Shown piece after piece: positions 8,049 to 15,876 of a stretch of 40,141 nt of DNA. The position numbers and the translations under genes are program-made. Below the pieces are notes generated by a model. It was not told the origin of the DNA and ran no database searches. It worked only from the letters and a program-made list of their open reading frames with translations. The stretch covers positions 1-40,141 of the forward strand of contig CANRHV010000021.1 of the NCBI GenBank assembly GCA_947630505.1, read 5' to 3'. Each line of letters starts with the position of its first letter. Position 1 is the stretch's first letter. This DNA comes from an uncultured Monoglobus sp. (GTDB taxonomy: Bacteria; Bacillota; Clostridia; Monoglobales; Monoglobaceae).

Positions 8049-8924
8049 ATGGACAAACTTGTAAAAGCCGTCACGAAGGACGGATATTTCAGGATCTACG
8101 CGGCGGACACGCGCGAGATCGTCAACACGGCGCAGAGGTACCACAAGCTTTCACCGGTGTGCTGCGCGGCGCTCGGCCGCCTTATGACCGCGGGCGTCAT
8201 GATGGGCGCCATGCTCAAGGGAGACAAGCCATCGCTGACGCTCCAGATGAAGGGCGACGGCCCGCTCGGCATGATGGTCTCGGTCTCGGATTCCGAGGGC
8301 AACGTCAAGGGATACTGTGCGAATCCGAGGGTCGACATACCGCTCAACTCCAAGGGCAAGCTCGCCGTGGGCAGCGCGGTTGGCAGCGGAGTGCTCGGCG
8401 TTATCAAAGACCTCAAAATGCGCGAGCCGTATATCGGCCAGGTGCCGATACAGACGGGCGAGGTGGGCGACGACATCGCCTATTATTTCATGCAGTCCGA
8501 GCAGACGCCGAGCGTGGTGGCGCTCGGCGTGCTGGTCGACACCGACTATTCGGTCAAGGGCGCGGGCGGCTTTATAATCCAGGTCATGCCCGAGTGCGAC
8601 GATGAGGCGCTGACTATGCTCGAAAACTCGATCGGCGGCATCATGACACTGACCGAGATGTTCGAGCGCGGCATGACGCCAGAGGAGGTTATAAAGTACG
8701 TCATGCTCGGCTTTGACGTCGAGATCCTCGAGACGACCGACATCGGCTATAACTGCGACTGCTCCAAAGAGCGCATGGAGCGCGCGATAATTTCGCTCGG
8801 CAAGGAGCAGATAACCGAGATACTGAACGACACGGGAGAGGCTGAGATCTGCTGTCATTTCTGTGATCGTAAATATACCTTCGGAGATGCCGAGCTCCGC
8901 CGCTTTATAGACCTCGCAAAATAA
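8049..8924 (+). CDS. hslO: Hsp33 redox-regulated chaperone
   Basis: Hsp33 is a cytosolic holdase chaperone switched on by oxidation of four zinc-bound cysteines. The 291 residues include the N-terminal Hsp33 domain (GPLGMMVSVSDSEGNVKGYC and VGSGVLGVIKDL) and the C-terminal zinc centre CxC (C236, C238) followed by CxxC (C269, C272). An extra C268 is adjacent. All four ligands are present, so redox switching should work. AGGAGG about eight bases before ATG 8049 fixes the start. It stands alone between a repeat cluster and an independently promoted dehydrogenase; no promoter upstream is obvious within the repeats. Confidence 0.96.
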   Translation: MDKLVKAVTKDGYFRIYAADTREIVNTAQRYHKLSPVCCAALGRLMTAGVMMGAMLKGDKPSLTLQMKGDGPLGMMVSVSDSEGNVKGYCANPRVDIPLNSKGKLAVGSAVGSGVLGVIKDLKMREPYIGQVPIQTGEVGDDIAYYFMQSEQTPSVVALGVLVDTDYSVKGAGGFIIQVMPECDDEALTMLENSIGGIMTLTEMFERGMTPEEVIKYVMLGFDVEILETTDIGYNCDCSKERMERAIISLGKEQITEILNDTGEAEICCHFCDRKYTFGDAELRRFIDLAK

Positions 8925-8948
8925 TTTTGTAAATTTTGCATAATTTGT

Positions 8949-8977
8949 TTGACAATAAAAAACCGTTATGTTATAAT
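8949..8977 (+). promoter_or_regulatory. consensus sigma-A promoter of the SDR gene
   Basis: A perfect TTGACA (8949-8954), a 17-bp spacer and a perfect TATAAT (8972-8977). The spacer holds AAAAAACCGTTAT (8957-8969), which recurs exactly at 10114-10126 in the gap before larB. Such a box between -35 and -10 is a usual repressor position, so this very strong promoter is probably controlled; the regulator is unknown. Confidence 0.85.
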
Positions 8978-9038
8978 TTGACTATAAAGCTGTGTAAATT
9001 AAAAAACACGCAAAAATATTAAACAGGAGGTTTTTAAA

Positions 9039-9836
9039 ATGGGCATTGAAATGTTTTCACTCGAAGGCAAAGTCGCTCTGATCACCGGCGCATCGTACGG
9101 TATCGGCTACGGCATAGCCAAGGCTATGGCGTCTGTCGGCGCGAAAATTGTTTTCTGTGACATCAAGCGGGAGTTTGTGGACAAGGGTCTCGCGTCGTAC
9201 GAGGCCGACGGCATCGACGCTCACGGTTATGTTTGCGACGTGACAAACGAGGCTGCCGTTCAGGAAATGGTAAAGAAGATAGAGGCGGAAGTAGGAGTTA
9301 TTGATATCCTTGTTAACAACGCGGGAATCATCAAGCGCATACCGATGTGCGACATGACCGCCGAGGAATTCAGACAGGTTATTGACGTTGACCTCAACGC
9401 TCCCTTTATCGTTTCAAAGGCCGTTATCCCCTCGATGATAGAGAAGGGCGGCGGCAAGATCATCAACATCTGCTCGATGATGTCCGAGCTGGGCCGCGAG
9501 ACTGTTTCGGCTTACGCCGCGGCAAAGGGCGGTCTCAAGATGCTCACCAGAAATATCTGCTCCGAGTACGGCGACAAGAATATCCAGTGCAACGGCATAG
9601 GCCCCGGATATATCGCCACACCTCAGACCGCGCCTCTGCGCGAGAAGCAGCCCGACGGTTCACGTCATCCGTTTGACCAGTTTATCTGCGGCAGAACCCC
9701 GGCGGGCAGATGGCTCAACCCCGACGAGCTGGGCGGCCCCGCGGTGTTCCTGGCTTCGAAGGCGTCCGACGCCGTCAACGGCCACATTTTGTATGTGGAC
9801 GGCGGAATCCTCGCCTACATCGGCAAACAGCCGTAA
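9039..9836 (+). CDS. SDR family oxidoreductase, gluconate 5-dehydrogenase / KduD-like
   Basis: A classical short-chain dehydrogenase of 265 residues using NAD(P). The cofactor loop is TGASYGIG (16-23), NNAG is at 93-96, and the catalytic Ser146, Tyr159 and Lys163 (SAYAAAKGG) are all present, with VDGG near the C terminus. Overall it looks like gluconate 5-dehydrogenase (gluconate to 5-ketogluconate) or the related 2-deoxy-D-gluconate 3-dehydrogenase KduD. Sequence alone does not separate these, and no kduI, idn or uronate genes are adjacent. AGGAGG just upstream gives ATG 9039. It has its own strong promoter and terminator and is therefore monocistronic. Confidence 0.88.
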   Translation: MGIEMFSLEGKVALITGASYGIGYGIAKAMASVGAKIVFCDIKREFVDKGLASYEADGIDAHGYVCDVTNEAAVQEMVKKIEAEVGVIDILVNNAGIIKRIPMCDMTAEEFRQVIDVDLNAPFIVSKAVIPSMIEKGGGKIINICSMMSELGRETVSAYAAAKGGLKMLTRNICSEYGDKNIQCNGIGPGYIATPQTAPLREKQPDGSRHPFDQFICGRTPAGRWLNPDELGGPAVFLASKASDAVNGHILYVDGGILAYIGKQP

Positions 9837-9848
9837 ATCGAAAAAACG

Positions 9849-9874
9849 ATCCCCCGCCTCGGCGGGGGATTTTA
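9849..9874 (+). terminator. intrinsic terminator of the SDR gene
   Basis: A perfect stem ATCCCCCGCC / GGCGGGGGAT with a 2-nt loop (9849-9870) followed by TTTT, starting 12 bases after the SDR stop codon. Confidence 0.85.
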
Positions 9875-9980
9875 ACGTAGGGACTAGGACATGCGAGGTC
9901 GTCCGGCCCTACGACATTTTGGTAACCATGGTCGCTCGCGGTTTAATATGATTTGGCGATCATGAGCATAGTCCTCAAAT
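9875..9980. other. degraded intergenic repeat material
   Basis: After the SDR terminator comes a fragment of the CTAGG module (GTAGGGACTAGGA) and a short GTAGGG...CCCTAC inverted pair. The rest is unassigned, including a TGATTTGG stretch reminiscent of the modules at 6308 and 7753. No ORF with a ribosome site is visible. Confidence 0.5.
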
Positions 9981-10008
9981 AAAAAAACGCGGCGCACGAA
10001 ACGCCGCG
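9981..10008 (-). terminator. intrinsic terminator on the minus strand
   Basis: Read on the minus strand, CGCGGCG (10008-10002), a 7-nt loop and CGCCGCG (9994-9988) are followed by seven T residues. On the plus strand the hairpin is followed by A residues, so it can end only leftward transcription. No annotated minus-strand gene lies upstream; a minus-strand promoter sits about 35-60 bp away (10040-10068). Confidence 0.6.
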
Positions 10009-10031
10009 AAAAAATGCCGCGCTCCGTTGTC

Positions 10032-10155
10032 GCCAAACAATTTTATCTTTATATGATTTTGATGTCAACCTACAAATAACGGTATAAAGATGAGCGGGTA
10101 TTTTTGTCAAAACAAAAAACCGTTATTTGTATAAAATATAATAAAATTGTTTGGC
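10032..10155. repeat. nested perfect inverted repeats before larB
   Basis: The outer arms are 15 bp and perfect: GCCAAACAATTTTAT (10032-10046) and its complement (10141-10155). Nested inside are perfect 13-bp arms, TACAAATAACGGT (10071-10083) and its complement (10119-10131). The inner right arm belongs to the AAAAAACCGTTAT box shared with the SDR promoter. This could be a small MITE-like insertion or a two-site operator region; I see no target-site duplication. Confidence 0.75.
10040..10068 (-). promoter_or_regulatory. candidate minus-strand promoter without a gene
   Basis: On the minus strand a perfect TTGACA (10068-10063), 17 bp, then TAAAAT (10045-10040). A second TTGACA on the same strand (at about 10110-10105) has a weaker -10, TTATAC. 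Transcripts would meet the minus-strand terminator at 9981-10008 after roughly 50 nt, so a very small RNA is possible. Confidence 0.45.
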
Positions 10156-10199
10156 AAATTTATATTACCACAAGTTTGCAATTATGTCAAGGAAACCGC

Positions 10200-10228
10200 T
10201 TGCAAAAATTGTAATCTTGCGGTAAAAT
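10200..10228 (+). promoter_or_regulatory. putative larB promoter
   Basis: TTGCAA (10200-10205), 17-bp spacer, TAAAAT (10223-10228), about 26 bp upstream of the larB ATG. GGAG for ribosome binding is at 10242-10245. Confidence 0.55.
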
Positions 10229-10253
10229 ATAACCATGATTTGGAGTTGATATT

Positions 10254-11003
10254 ATGGATAAATCCGAGATAAGAGAAATTTTGAGCAAAGTCGCTTTGGG
10301 CGAGATAACGCCCGACGAGGCGGAGCTAAAGCTGCGAGTGCTGCCTTTTGAGGACCTGGGCTTCGCCAAGATCGACCACCACCGAGCGATAAGGCAGGGC
10401 GCGGCAGAGGTTATCTACGGCGCGGGCAAGACCGACGAGCAGATAATAAAGATCGCCGAAACCATGCTCGAGCGCGGCGAAAAAACCGTGCTGATAACTC
10501 GAATCGGCAAAGACACGGCTGACAAGCTGACAGCTTCGCTCGTCGGTAGGTTCATATACAGCGAGGCGGGTCGCGTCGGCATAGCGGGCGAAATGCCCGA
10601 ACCCAAGCGTGACACGCACATAGTGGTCGCCACGGGCGGCACCTGTGACATACCGGTCGCCGAGGAAGCCGCGTTTACCGCCGAGGCTTTGGGCAGCAGA
10701 GTGATTCGGCTGTTTGACGTGGGCGTTTCGGGGCTCCACCGACTTCTGAGCCATGCCGAGGAGATAATGAGCGCCAAGGCAGTTGTGGCCGTCGCGGGAA
10801 TGGAGGGCGCGCTGCCGAGCGTTATCGGAGGTCTCGCCGACTGTCCGGTTATCGCGGTACCCACAAGCGTGGGCTACGGCGCGGCGTTCGGCGGAGTTGC
10901 GGCGTTGCTTTCGATGCTCAATTCCTGCGCCTCGGGCGTCAGCGTTGTGAATATAGACAACGGTTTCGGCGCCGGATATCTGGCGAATATGATAGAGAGA
11001 TAA
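10254..11003 (+). CDS. larB: LarB, nickel-pincer cofactor biosynthesis carboxylase
   Basis: LarB carboxylates and hydrolyses nicotinic acid adenine dinucleotide as the first step to the nickel-pincer nucleotide used by lactate racemase LarA and its relatives. The 249-residue product has the LarB N-terminal helical region (ILSKVALGEITPDEAELKL, FEDLGFAKIDHHRAIRQG). The PurE-like domain follows, with IVVATGGTCDIPVAEEAAFTA (about 120-140), VVAVAGMEGALPSVIGG and VPTSVGYGAAFGG. Length is typical. Neither larC, larE nor a larA homologue is next to it; the neighbours are repeats, so it is an isolated member of the pathway in this window. Confidence 0.92.
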   Translation: MDKSEIREILSKVALGEITPDEAELKLRVLPFEDLGFAKIDHHRAIRQGAAEVIYGAGKTDEQIIKIAETMLERGEKTVLITRIGKDTADKLTASLVGRFIYSEAGRVGIAGEMPEPKRDTHIVVATGGTCDIPVAEEAAFTAEALGSRVIRLFDVGVSGLHRLLSHAEEIMSAKAVVAVAGMEGALPSVIGGLADCPVIAVPTSVGYGAAFGGVAALLSMLNSCASGVSVVNIDNGFGAGYLANMIER

Positions 11004-11021
11004 TTTGATGTTCCTTTGTTA

Positions 11022-11137
11022 GGCTCGCCCCTTGGGGAGAGCTGTCACCGAAGGTGACTGAGAGGGGTTTGTATTCCCAATCGCATTGTTGACCCCTCTC
11101 CGCCCGCAAGCGGGCACCTCTCCCCAAGGGGCGAGGC
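11022..11137 (+). repeat. complete L-R palindromic element downstream of larB
   Basis: An L arm (11022-11069, hairpin GTCACC-gaa-GGTGAC) and an R arm (11091-11137, hairpin GCCCGC-aa-GCGGGC) flank a 21-bp centre. The outer ends CTCGCCCCTTGGGGAGAG and CTCTCCCCAAGGGGCGAG are reverse complements. It begins about 18 bp after the larB stop. Confidence 0.85.
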
Positions 11138-11236
11138 AGAATGGGGTCTCGCTTGCGCAGGATAGGTAAATTTTATCATCATAAACCTGCGCGCTTCATA
11201 ATAAAATGTACTATACTTTATTTTGAGGTGGTAGAT

Positions 11237-11515
11237 ATGCGGGTTGAGACACGCGCAAATTCGCGGCAGAGGCGCGAGCCGAGCGCCGAGAAAAGCAAAG
11301 AGAGCCGCGCCGTGAGGCTTTTGAAGCAATCCGTCGCGGCAGCGGTACTGATAATAGGAATACTCCTGATAAACCGCTCGAGCTTCGCCTTCGGCAAAAA
11401 CTGCGTCGCGGCGCTCGGCAGGGCTGTTAATCATAATTTTGACTGGATGGGAATTTTATATCGCGTCCGTGATTATTTCATGACTGTCTGGAGGTTCTGG
11501 AGTGAGGTTTTTTAA
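11237..11515 (+). CDS. small single-pass membrane protein in the spoIVFA position
   Basis: A 92-residue protein: a basic, charged cytoplasmic N terminus (RRQ/RREPSAEKSKESRA), one membrane segment at about residues 35-50 (SVAAAVLIIGILLI) and about 40 extracytoplasmic residues ending in YRVRDYFMTVWRFWSEVF. No known domain is recognised. It overlaps the following spoIVFB start by 14 bp, the place where SpoIVFA, the membrane inhibitor and anchor of SpoIVFB, is normally encoded. Here the C-terminal M23/LytM domain of SpoIVFA is absent. A reduced SpoIVFA-like partner is my inference from position and topology. ATG 11237 has an AGGTGG just upstream; the longer in-frame ATG at 11141 runs out of the repeat element and is rejected. 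Confidence 0.7.
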   Translation: MRVETRANSRQRREPSAEKSKESRAVRLLKQSVAAAVLIIGILLINRSSFAFGKNCVAALGRAVNHNFDWMGILYRVRDYFMTVWRFWSEVF

Positions 11516-12383
11516 AAGTCTGTGGCTGATACCGATGGGAAAACGCTTGTCGGTCAGCCCTTTTTTTCTTATACTCGCCGCCGCCGCGATATTCTGCGGC
11601 TATGCCGAGATGTTTTTTATCGCGTATCTGTCGGCGCTGCTGCACGAGTGCGCGCATATAATAACCGCCCGCGCGCTCGACGTGGGCATATCGCGTATCG
11701 AGATACTGCCATTCGGCGTGTGCGGAAAGCTCAGCGCGGGTTTTATAAAAAACCCGTACAAAGAGATATTAATAGCCGCCGCCGGTCCGCTCCTGAGCGG
11801 AATATTGGCGGTGTCGCTCTGCATTGCGGCATCGCGCGCGCCGATGATTAAAGAGCGGATAGAATACGCGATCAACGTAAACTTGGCTTTGCTTATCATA
11901 AATATGGTGCCCGCCCTGCCGCTTGACGGCGGAAGGATATTAAAAGGACTGATATCGATAAACCTGGGCGGCGTTAGAGCCTACAATATAGTTTTAAAAA
12001 TAAGCTGCTTCCCGATCGCGGTTATAATCGCGGTGGCGGTCATGCTGCTTCTTGTTAAAGACTTTAACATGCCGCTGATACTCATCGGAGCGTTCCTGCT
12101 CGGGAACCTGTCCTATGAGCAAAAAAATCTGAACATTATTTCTCTGCGCGAGCTTTTGTATTATAAGGACGGGCTGAGACGCGACAGGTTTTGCCAGGTA
12201 AAAAGAATGGCGGCGCACAGCGAAGTTCGAGCCGGACTGTTTTTGCGCCGCCTGGGGTATTACAAATATCATATAATCGACGTTATCGACGACAGAGGCG
12301 TTATAATCAAGACCGTCACCGAGAGCCAGATAATATCCGCGCTGATAAACCGCAGCATACGGCTCACGATGGGAGAGATCTGA
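11502..12383 (+). CDS. spoIVFB: SpoIVFB-type M50 intramembrane metalloprotease
   Basis: A 293-residue polytopic protein of the site-2 protease family, size as in Bacillus SpoIVFB (about 288). That protease cuts pro-sigma-K in the mother cell during sporulation. Visible features are the zinc motif HECAH (LSALLHECAHIITA, about residues 46-59), NMVPALPLDGGRILKG with the third zinc ligand, several hydrophobic helices up to about residue 205, and a C-terminal CBS-like region (about 225-290) with IIDVIDDRGVIIKTVTESQI. CBS domains bind ATP in SpoIVFB. GTG 11502 is supported by GGAGG at 11490-11494. It ends one base before the convergent SLH gene. Confidence 0.9.
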   Translation: MRFFKSLWLIPMGKRLSVSPFFLILAAAAIFCGYAEMFFIAYLSALLHECAHIITARALDVGISRIEILPFGVCGKLSAGFIKNPYKEILIAAAGPLLSGILAVSLCIAASRAPMIKERIEYAINVNLALLIINMVPALPLDGGRILKGLISINLGGVRAYNIVLKISCFPIAVIIAVAVMLLLVKDFNMPLILIGAFLLGNLSYEQKNLNIISLRELLYYKDGLRRDRFCQVKRMAAHSEVRAGLFLRRLGYYKYHIIDVIDDRGVIIKTVTESQIISALINRSIRLTMGEI

Positions 12384-12384
12384 A

Positions 12385-14676
12385 TTATTTGCGAACCGCC
12401 AAGATAACGCGTATTTTTCCTCCGTTTTCGGGGAGCTTGTCGTAGTAGACGTAGAGCATGTGCGAGCTTGCGCCTACAATGTCGCTCATCGGGATCATTG
12501 TGTACTCGTCCGACATGGAGTAAGGCTTTTCGTATACCTGAACGTCGGCCGGTATCTCGTATGTCCTGCCGCCGCAGCTGAGCGCCGACGAGCTCAATAT
12601 CTCGACGTTTCCGTCAAGCTCGGTCAGGTTTGAGATCAAGGTCGGGTTTTGCGCCGAGTTCAGGCGGATACCCATGTCGCGGTCGATCGAGAATATCGCG
12701 TTGCTTGTGGCCGCGCTGTAGCTCACTCCGTTTATCAGATACGAGTATGAGCCGTTTAAGACCATACCCGCGCTTATGTTCTGCACCGAGGTGGCGAGAC
12801 CGTAGGTATACGAGTCTCCGGTAACGTCGCCGAGTATCAGGCTGTCAATCTCTCCGGCGCCGTTCTTCCTCGAGTAGAGGACTTTGGACGAGCTTATATT
12901 CACGTTGTTGAGCCTGCTCGGGTAGACCGCGCAATATAGAGGAGTTTCGTTTTTGTCTGTGGTGCCGACGTCGAGTATCTTCACGTCGGCCGAAACTTTG
13001 GTTCCGCCGAGACTGATCTTGTCGTCGCCGTACCTGAACACGCCGCCGACTCCGCCCGTCTTTTCGACGCGCCGAACCGAGGCTTTGCCCTCGCTGAGCG
13101 TCACGGTCACGACTGAGTTTTTGTATTCGGAGCAGTCGCGGTCACAGGTATATTCATAGGTGTCGCCTCCGGGAGCCGCGATGCCGATATAGTAGCCGGA
13201 ATAGTTTTTGAGGTCGCCCGTGGTGTAGGTCTTTGTGCCCGCGGCATACGCGTAGCCCGTTATCATCGAAGGCGCGTCCGAGCCGCCGTTTGTCAGCACG
13301 TCGGCCACGTCGTTGCTCTTCCCGAGCAGCAGCGTCACGGTGTCGCCGTATTCGGCGCCTCCCGCGGACGAGAGCTTTTCAAACGCCCCGGCGCCCTCTA
13401 TCTTGTACGTCACGCCCGACACGGTGACCTCGGTGGGCGCGTCCGCGTTGGGCGACGCTTTTTCGTAAACGCCCGTGACTTTGTTTGTGTACACAAACGC
13501 CATGTCGAGCTCGGGCACATAGTAGAGTATGTCGCCCGTTTGAAGCTCGGCGAGCGACGCGGCCTTGCCGCCGCGGGTGATTTTTGTTGATTCGGTAATG
13601 CCCGTGTCGCTTATGTGCGAGCTTTCCGCCGTCACGGTGTACGGGCCGCGCATTTTACCCTTGTCGAACAGGATATAGTCGATGTTTCCGTTGGTCTTGT
13701 GCACGTTTATGATGTCGCCCATCTCGAGCGTGGATTTCACCGCGCCGTAGGTCGAGCGCTGCGTTCCGTCGTATGCGGCCGCGGCGTCCGGGATATCGAC
13801 TATCTCAAACGCGCCGTTTTTGTACGCCACAACGTCGCTCCCGAGCATACTGTATACCACGTATCTCTCGTCGGGCTCCGCGCCGCTGTCCGGGAAAAAC
13901 CCGATCACGGTGCGGCCGTTTTTAAGCGCTATGTCGCCCTTCATGCCGATACGCGAATAGTTAAAGTCATCTCGTATCTTAAAGCTGCCGACATCGGTAA
14001 AAACCTCGTCTCCGGGTATAGCGCTGTCCTCTTTTGAGGTGGAAATCAGCGTGGCGTTTTCGGTAAAGCTCACGTCAAATATCGAGATAAGTTCGGTCTG
14101 CGCGTTTTTCTGCTTGCAGCGCAGAGTGTTGTATATAAGGGTCGCAACGTCGCCGCGCGTCATCTGAGAGCCTACGGCGGTGTTTTCGATATTGTCGGTC
14201 ATGTCGAGGCTGTCGGCCATGCCGAGCTGTCCATCGGGCCACGCGGCTCCGAAATCCGCGTCGGTATAGCCCAAAACACGCAGCATTATTGTCACGCCTT
14301 CCTCATACGTGACGGGATTGTCGGGCTTGAATGACGCGTCGGGATAGCCCGAAACCAGATTATTTGTGACGCCCACGCGAATATAGGGCGCGGCCCAGTG
14401 GGTGTAGGGCGCGTCGTAAAAAGGCGACACCGAGAGGCTCGACGACGCGCTGTGGCGGAACTGAGAGCTTGCCACGGCCGCTTTTGTGAACTCGGCTCGC
14501 GTGACCGTATCGTCAAGGCGAAGGTCGCCGTCCGGGTCGCCGCGCATTATCTCAAGTTCATTTAACAGCCTTAAAATCTCGTCTTTGTTTGAGCTTGTCT
14601 CGTGCGCCGCGCAGGGCAGAGCCGCCAGGCAGACCGCCAAGGCTATAATAATAGTTATAATTCTTTTAATTCGCAT
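12385..14676 (-). CDS. SLH-domain cell-surface protein
   Basis: A 763-residue secreted protein with a signal peptide (MRIKRIITIIIALAVCLAALPCAA) and N-terminal S-layer-homology motifs in the first 200 residues (LRLDDTVTRAEFTKAAVA, ASFKPDNPVTYEEGVTIMLRVLGY, TAVGSQMTRGDVATLIYNTL). A long beta-rich remainder follows, with no family I recognise. SLH repeats anchor proteins non-covalently to wall polymers; the rest may be a surface or scaffold domain. It is the last gene of the minus-strand marR/adaptor/ABC operon, 21 bp after the permease, so it may be linked to that transporter. GGAGG lies 13 bases before the ATG, a little far but the only good site. Confidence 0.85.
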   Translation of the reverse strand: MRIKRIITIIIALAVCLAALPCAAHETSSNKDEILRLLNELEIMRGDPDGDLRLDDTVTRAEFTKAAVASSQFRHSASSSLSVSPFYDAPYTHWAAPYIRVGVTNNLVSGYPDASFKPDNPVTYEEGVTIMLRVLGYTDADFGAAWPDGQLGMADSLDMTDNIENTAVGSQMTRGDVATLIYNTLRCKQKNAQTELISIFDVSFTENATLISTSKEDSAIPGDEVFTDVGSFKIRDDFNYSRIGMKGDIALKNGRTVIGFFPDSGAEPDERYVVYSMLGSDVVAYKNGAFEIVDIPDAAAAYDGTQRSTYGAVKSTLEMGDIINVHKTNGNIDYILFDKGKMRGPYTVTAESSHISDTGITESTKITRGGKAASLAELQTGDILYYVPELDMAFVYTNKVTGVYEKASPNADAPTEVTVSGVTYKIEGAGAFEKLSSAGGAEYGDTVTLLLGKSNDVADVLTNGGSDAPSMITGYAYAAGTKTYTTGDLKNYSGYYIGIAAPGGDTYEYTCDRDCSEYKNSVVTVTLSEGKASVRRVEKTGGVGGVFRYGDDKISLGGTKVSADVKILDVGTTDKNETPLYCAVYPSRLNNVNISSSKVLYSRKNGAGEIDSLILGDVTGDSYTYGLATSVQNISAGMVLNGSYSYLINGVSYSAATSNAIFSIDRDMGIRLNSAQNPTLISNLTELDGNVEILSSSALSCGGRTYEIPADVQVYEKPYSMSDEYTMIPMSDIVGASSHMLYVYYDKLPENGGKIRVILAVRK

Positions 14677-14697
14677 ATTTTTCTCATTGCCTCCGTT

Positions 14698-15876
14698 CTA
14701 TTCATGCCTAAGGGCGTCTATCGGGTTGAGGTTTGCCGCGTTTTTGGCGGGCAGATATCCGAACAGTATGCCGATCGCCACCGACACACCGAACGCGATC
14801 GCTATCGCCGAAAGCGACGGCACCGTTTTAAGATCGAGCAGCGACCCAAAAAAGACGGCTAGGATCGACCCGACTATTATGCCGATAATTCCGCCCACGC
14901 CGCTGACCGTGCCCGCCTCGATAACGAACTGCGATTTTATGTCGCGGTTCTTGGCGCCAAGGGATTTGCGTATGCCTATCTCCCTTGTGCGCTCGGTCAC
15001 GGACACAAGCATTATGTTCATGATTCCTATCCCGCCGACCAGCAGCGAAATTCCCGCTATGCACACCAGCAGCGTTTCCATAGTGCCCGTCATAGTGTTT
15101 ACCATGTCCATGACCTGTTTCACGCTCAGCACCGAGTAATAATCGCTGTCGCCTATTTTGTTGTCAAAATACTGTTTGATTTTTGTCACCGCGCCGTCAA
15201 CGATCTCGACGTTTGCCGCCTGAACGATGTATGACGAGATAAATCCGTTCTGCGACATGGTGAGCGCGACGGTGTATGGGATATATATCGCCTCGTCGGC
15301 GGAGCCGCTTTCGGAGTCCTCTTCTTCGTTAAGCACCCCGACGACTTTGAAGCTTTTGCCGTTTATTTTGAAAGTCTGCCCGAGGCCCATGCCCCGGCCG
15401 AACAGTTCTTTTTCGATATACGTTCCGATCACGCAGACCTTTTGTTTGCGCTCAACGTCGCTGTAATGTAAAAATCTGCCCTGCTCGAGCCCATTCAGCC
15501 TTATATCGGCGAAGCGCTCGTCAACGCCGCTGACGCTTGTGGTCAGGTCGTCGTCGGCGGTTTTTACCGTGGCGGCGGGAATGGTCACATTCGGGCTCAC
15601 CGCCCTTATATAGTCGGGATTTTCCTCGGCGAACTTGTACATATCTTTCTCATCGACCGTGCGTCTGCCGCCGCGGTCAGTGACGGTTATGTTGATCGAG
15701 TCGGTGCCGAGCTTTGAGAACTCGTCGTTCATCAGGCCCATCATGCCGTTCATCAGGCTGATCAGAATGATAACGGCGGCGACGCCGATAATAATTCCGA
15801 GCATGGTCAGCAGCGAGCGCATCTTGTCAAACAAAAGATTTTTGAGCGCCAGCGTGAAGGATTTTTTCAGCGTCAT
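14698..15876 (-). CDS. MacB-type ABC transporter permease
   Basis: A 392-residue FtsX/MacB-family permease with one N-terminal membrane helix (LTMLGIIIGVAAVIILISLM), a large extracytoplasmic MacB_PCD domain (about residues 45-265) and three C-terminal helices. The mechanotransmission-type TERTREIGIRKSLGAKNRDI loop lies between the second and third helices. It ends in LPAKNAANLNPIDALRHE, the family signature. Such permeases power export or extracytoplasmic work of an adaptor by long-range movement rather than carrying substrate through the membrane. Its start overlaps the ATPase stop by 4 bp (ATGA), indicating translational coupling. Confidence 0.94.
   Translation of the reverse strand: MTLKKSFTLALKNLLFDKMRSLLTMLGIIIGVAAVIILISLMNGMMGLMNDEFSKLGTDSINITVTDRGGRRTVDEKDMYKFAEENPDYIRAVSPNVTIPAATVKTADDDLTTSVSGVDERFADIRLNGLEQGRFLHYSDVERKQKVCVIGTYIEKELFGRGMGLGQTFKINGKSFKVVGVLNEEEDSESGSADEAIYIPYTVALTMSQNGFISSYIVQAANVEIVDGAVTKIKQYFDNKIGDSDYYSVLSVKQVMDMVNTMTGTMETLLVCIAGISLLVGGIGIMNIMLVSVTERTREIGIRKSLGAKNRDIKSQFVIEAGTVSGVGGIIGIIVGSILAVFFGSLLDLKTVPSLSAIAIAFGVSVAIGILFGYLPAKNAANLNPIDALRHE

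Noticed and set aside
11141..11236. Longer start of the small membrane protein
   Set aside because: The extra 32 codons start at the edge of the R arm with no ribosome site; ATG 11237 has one.
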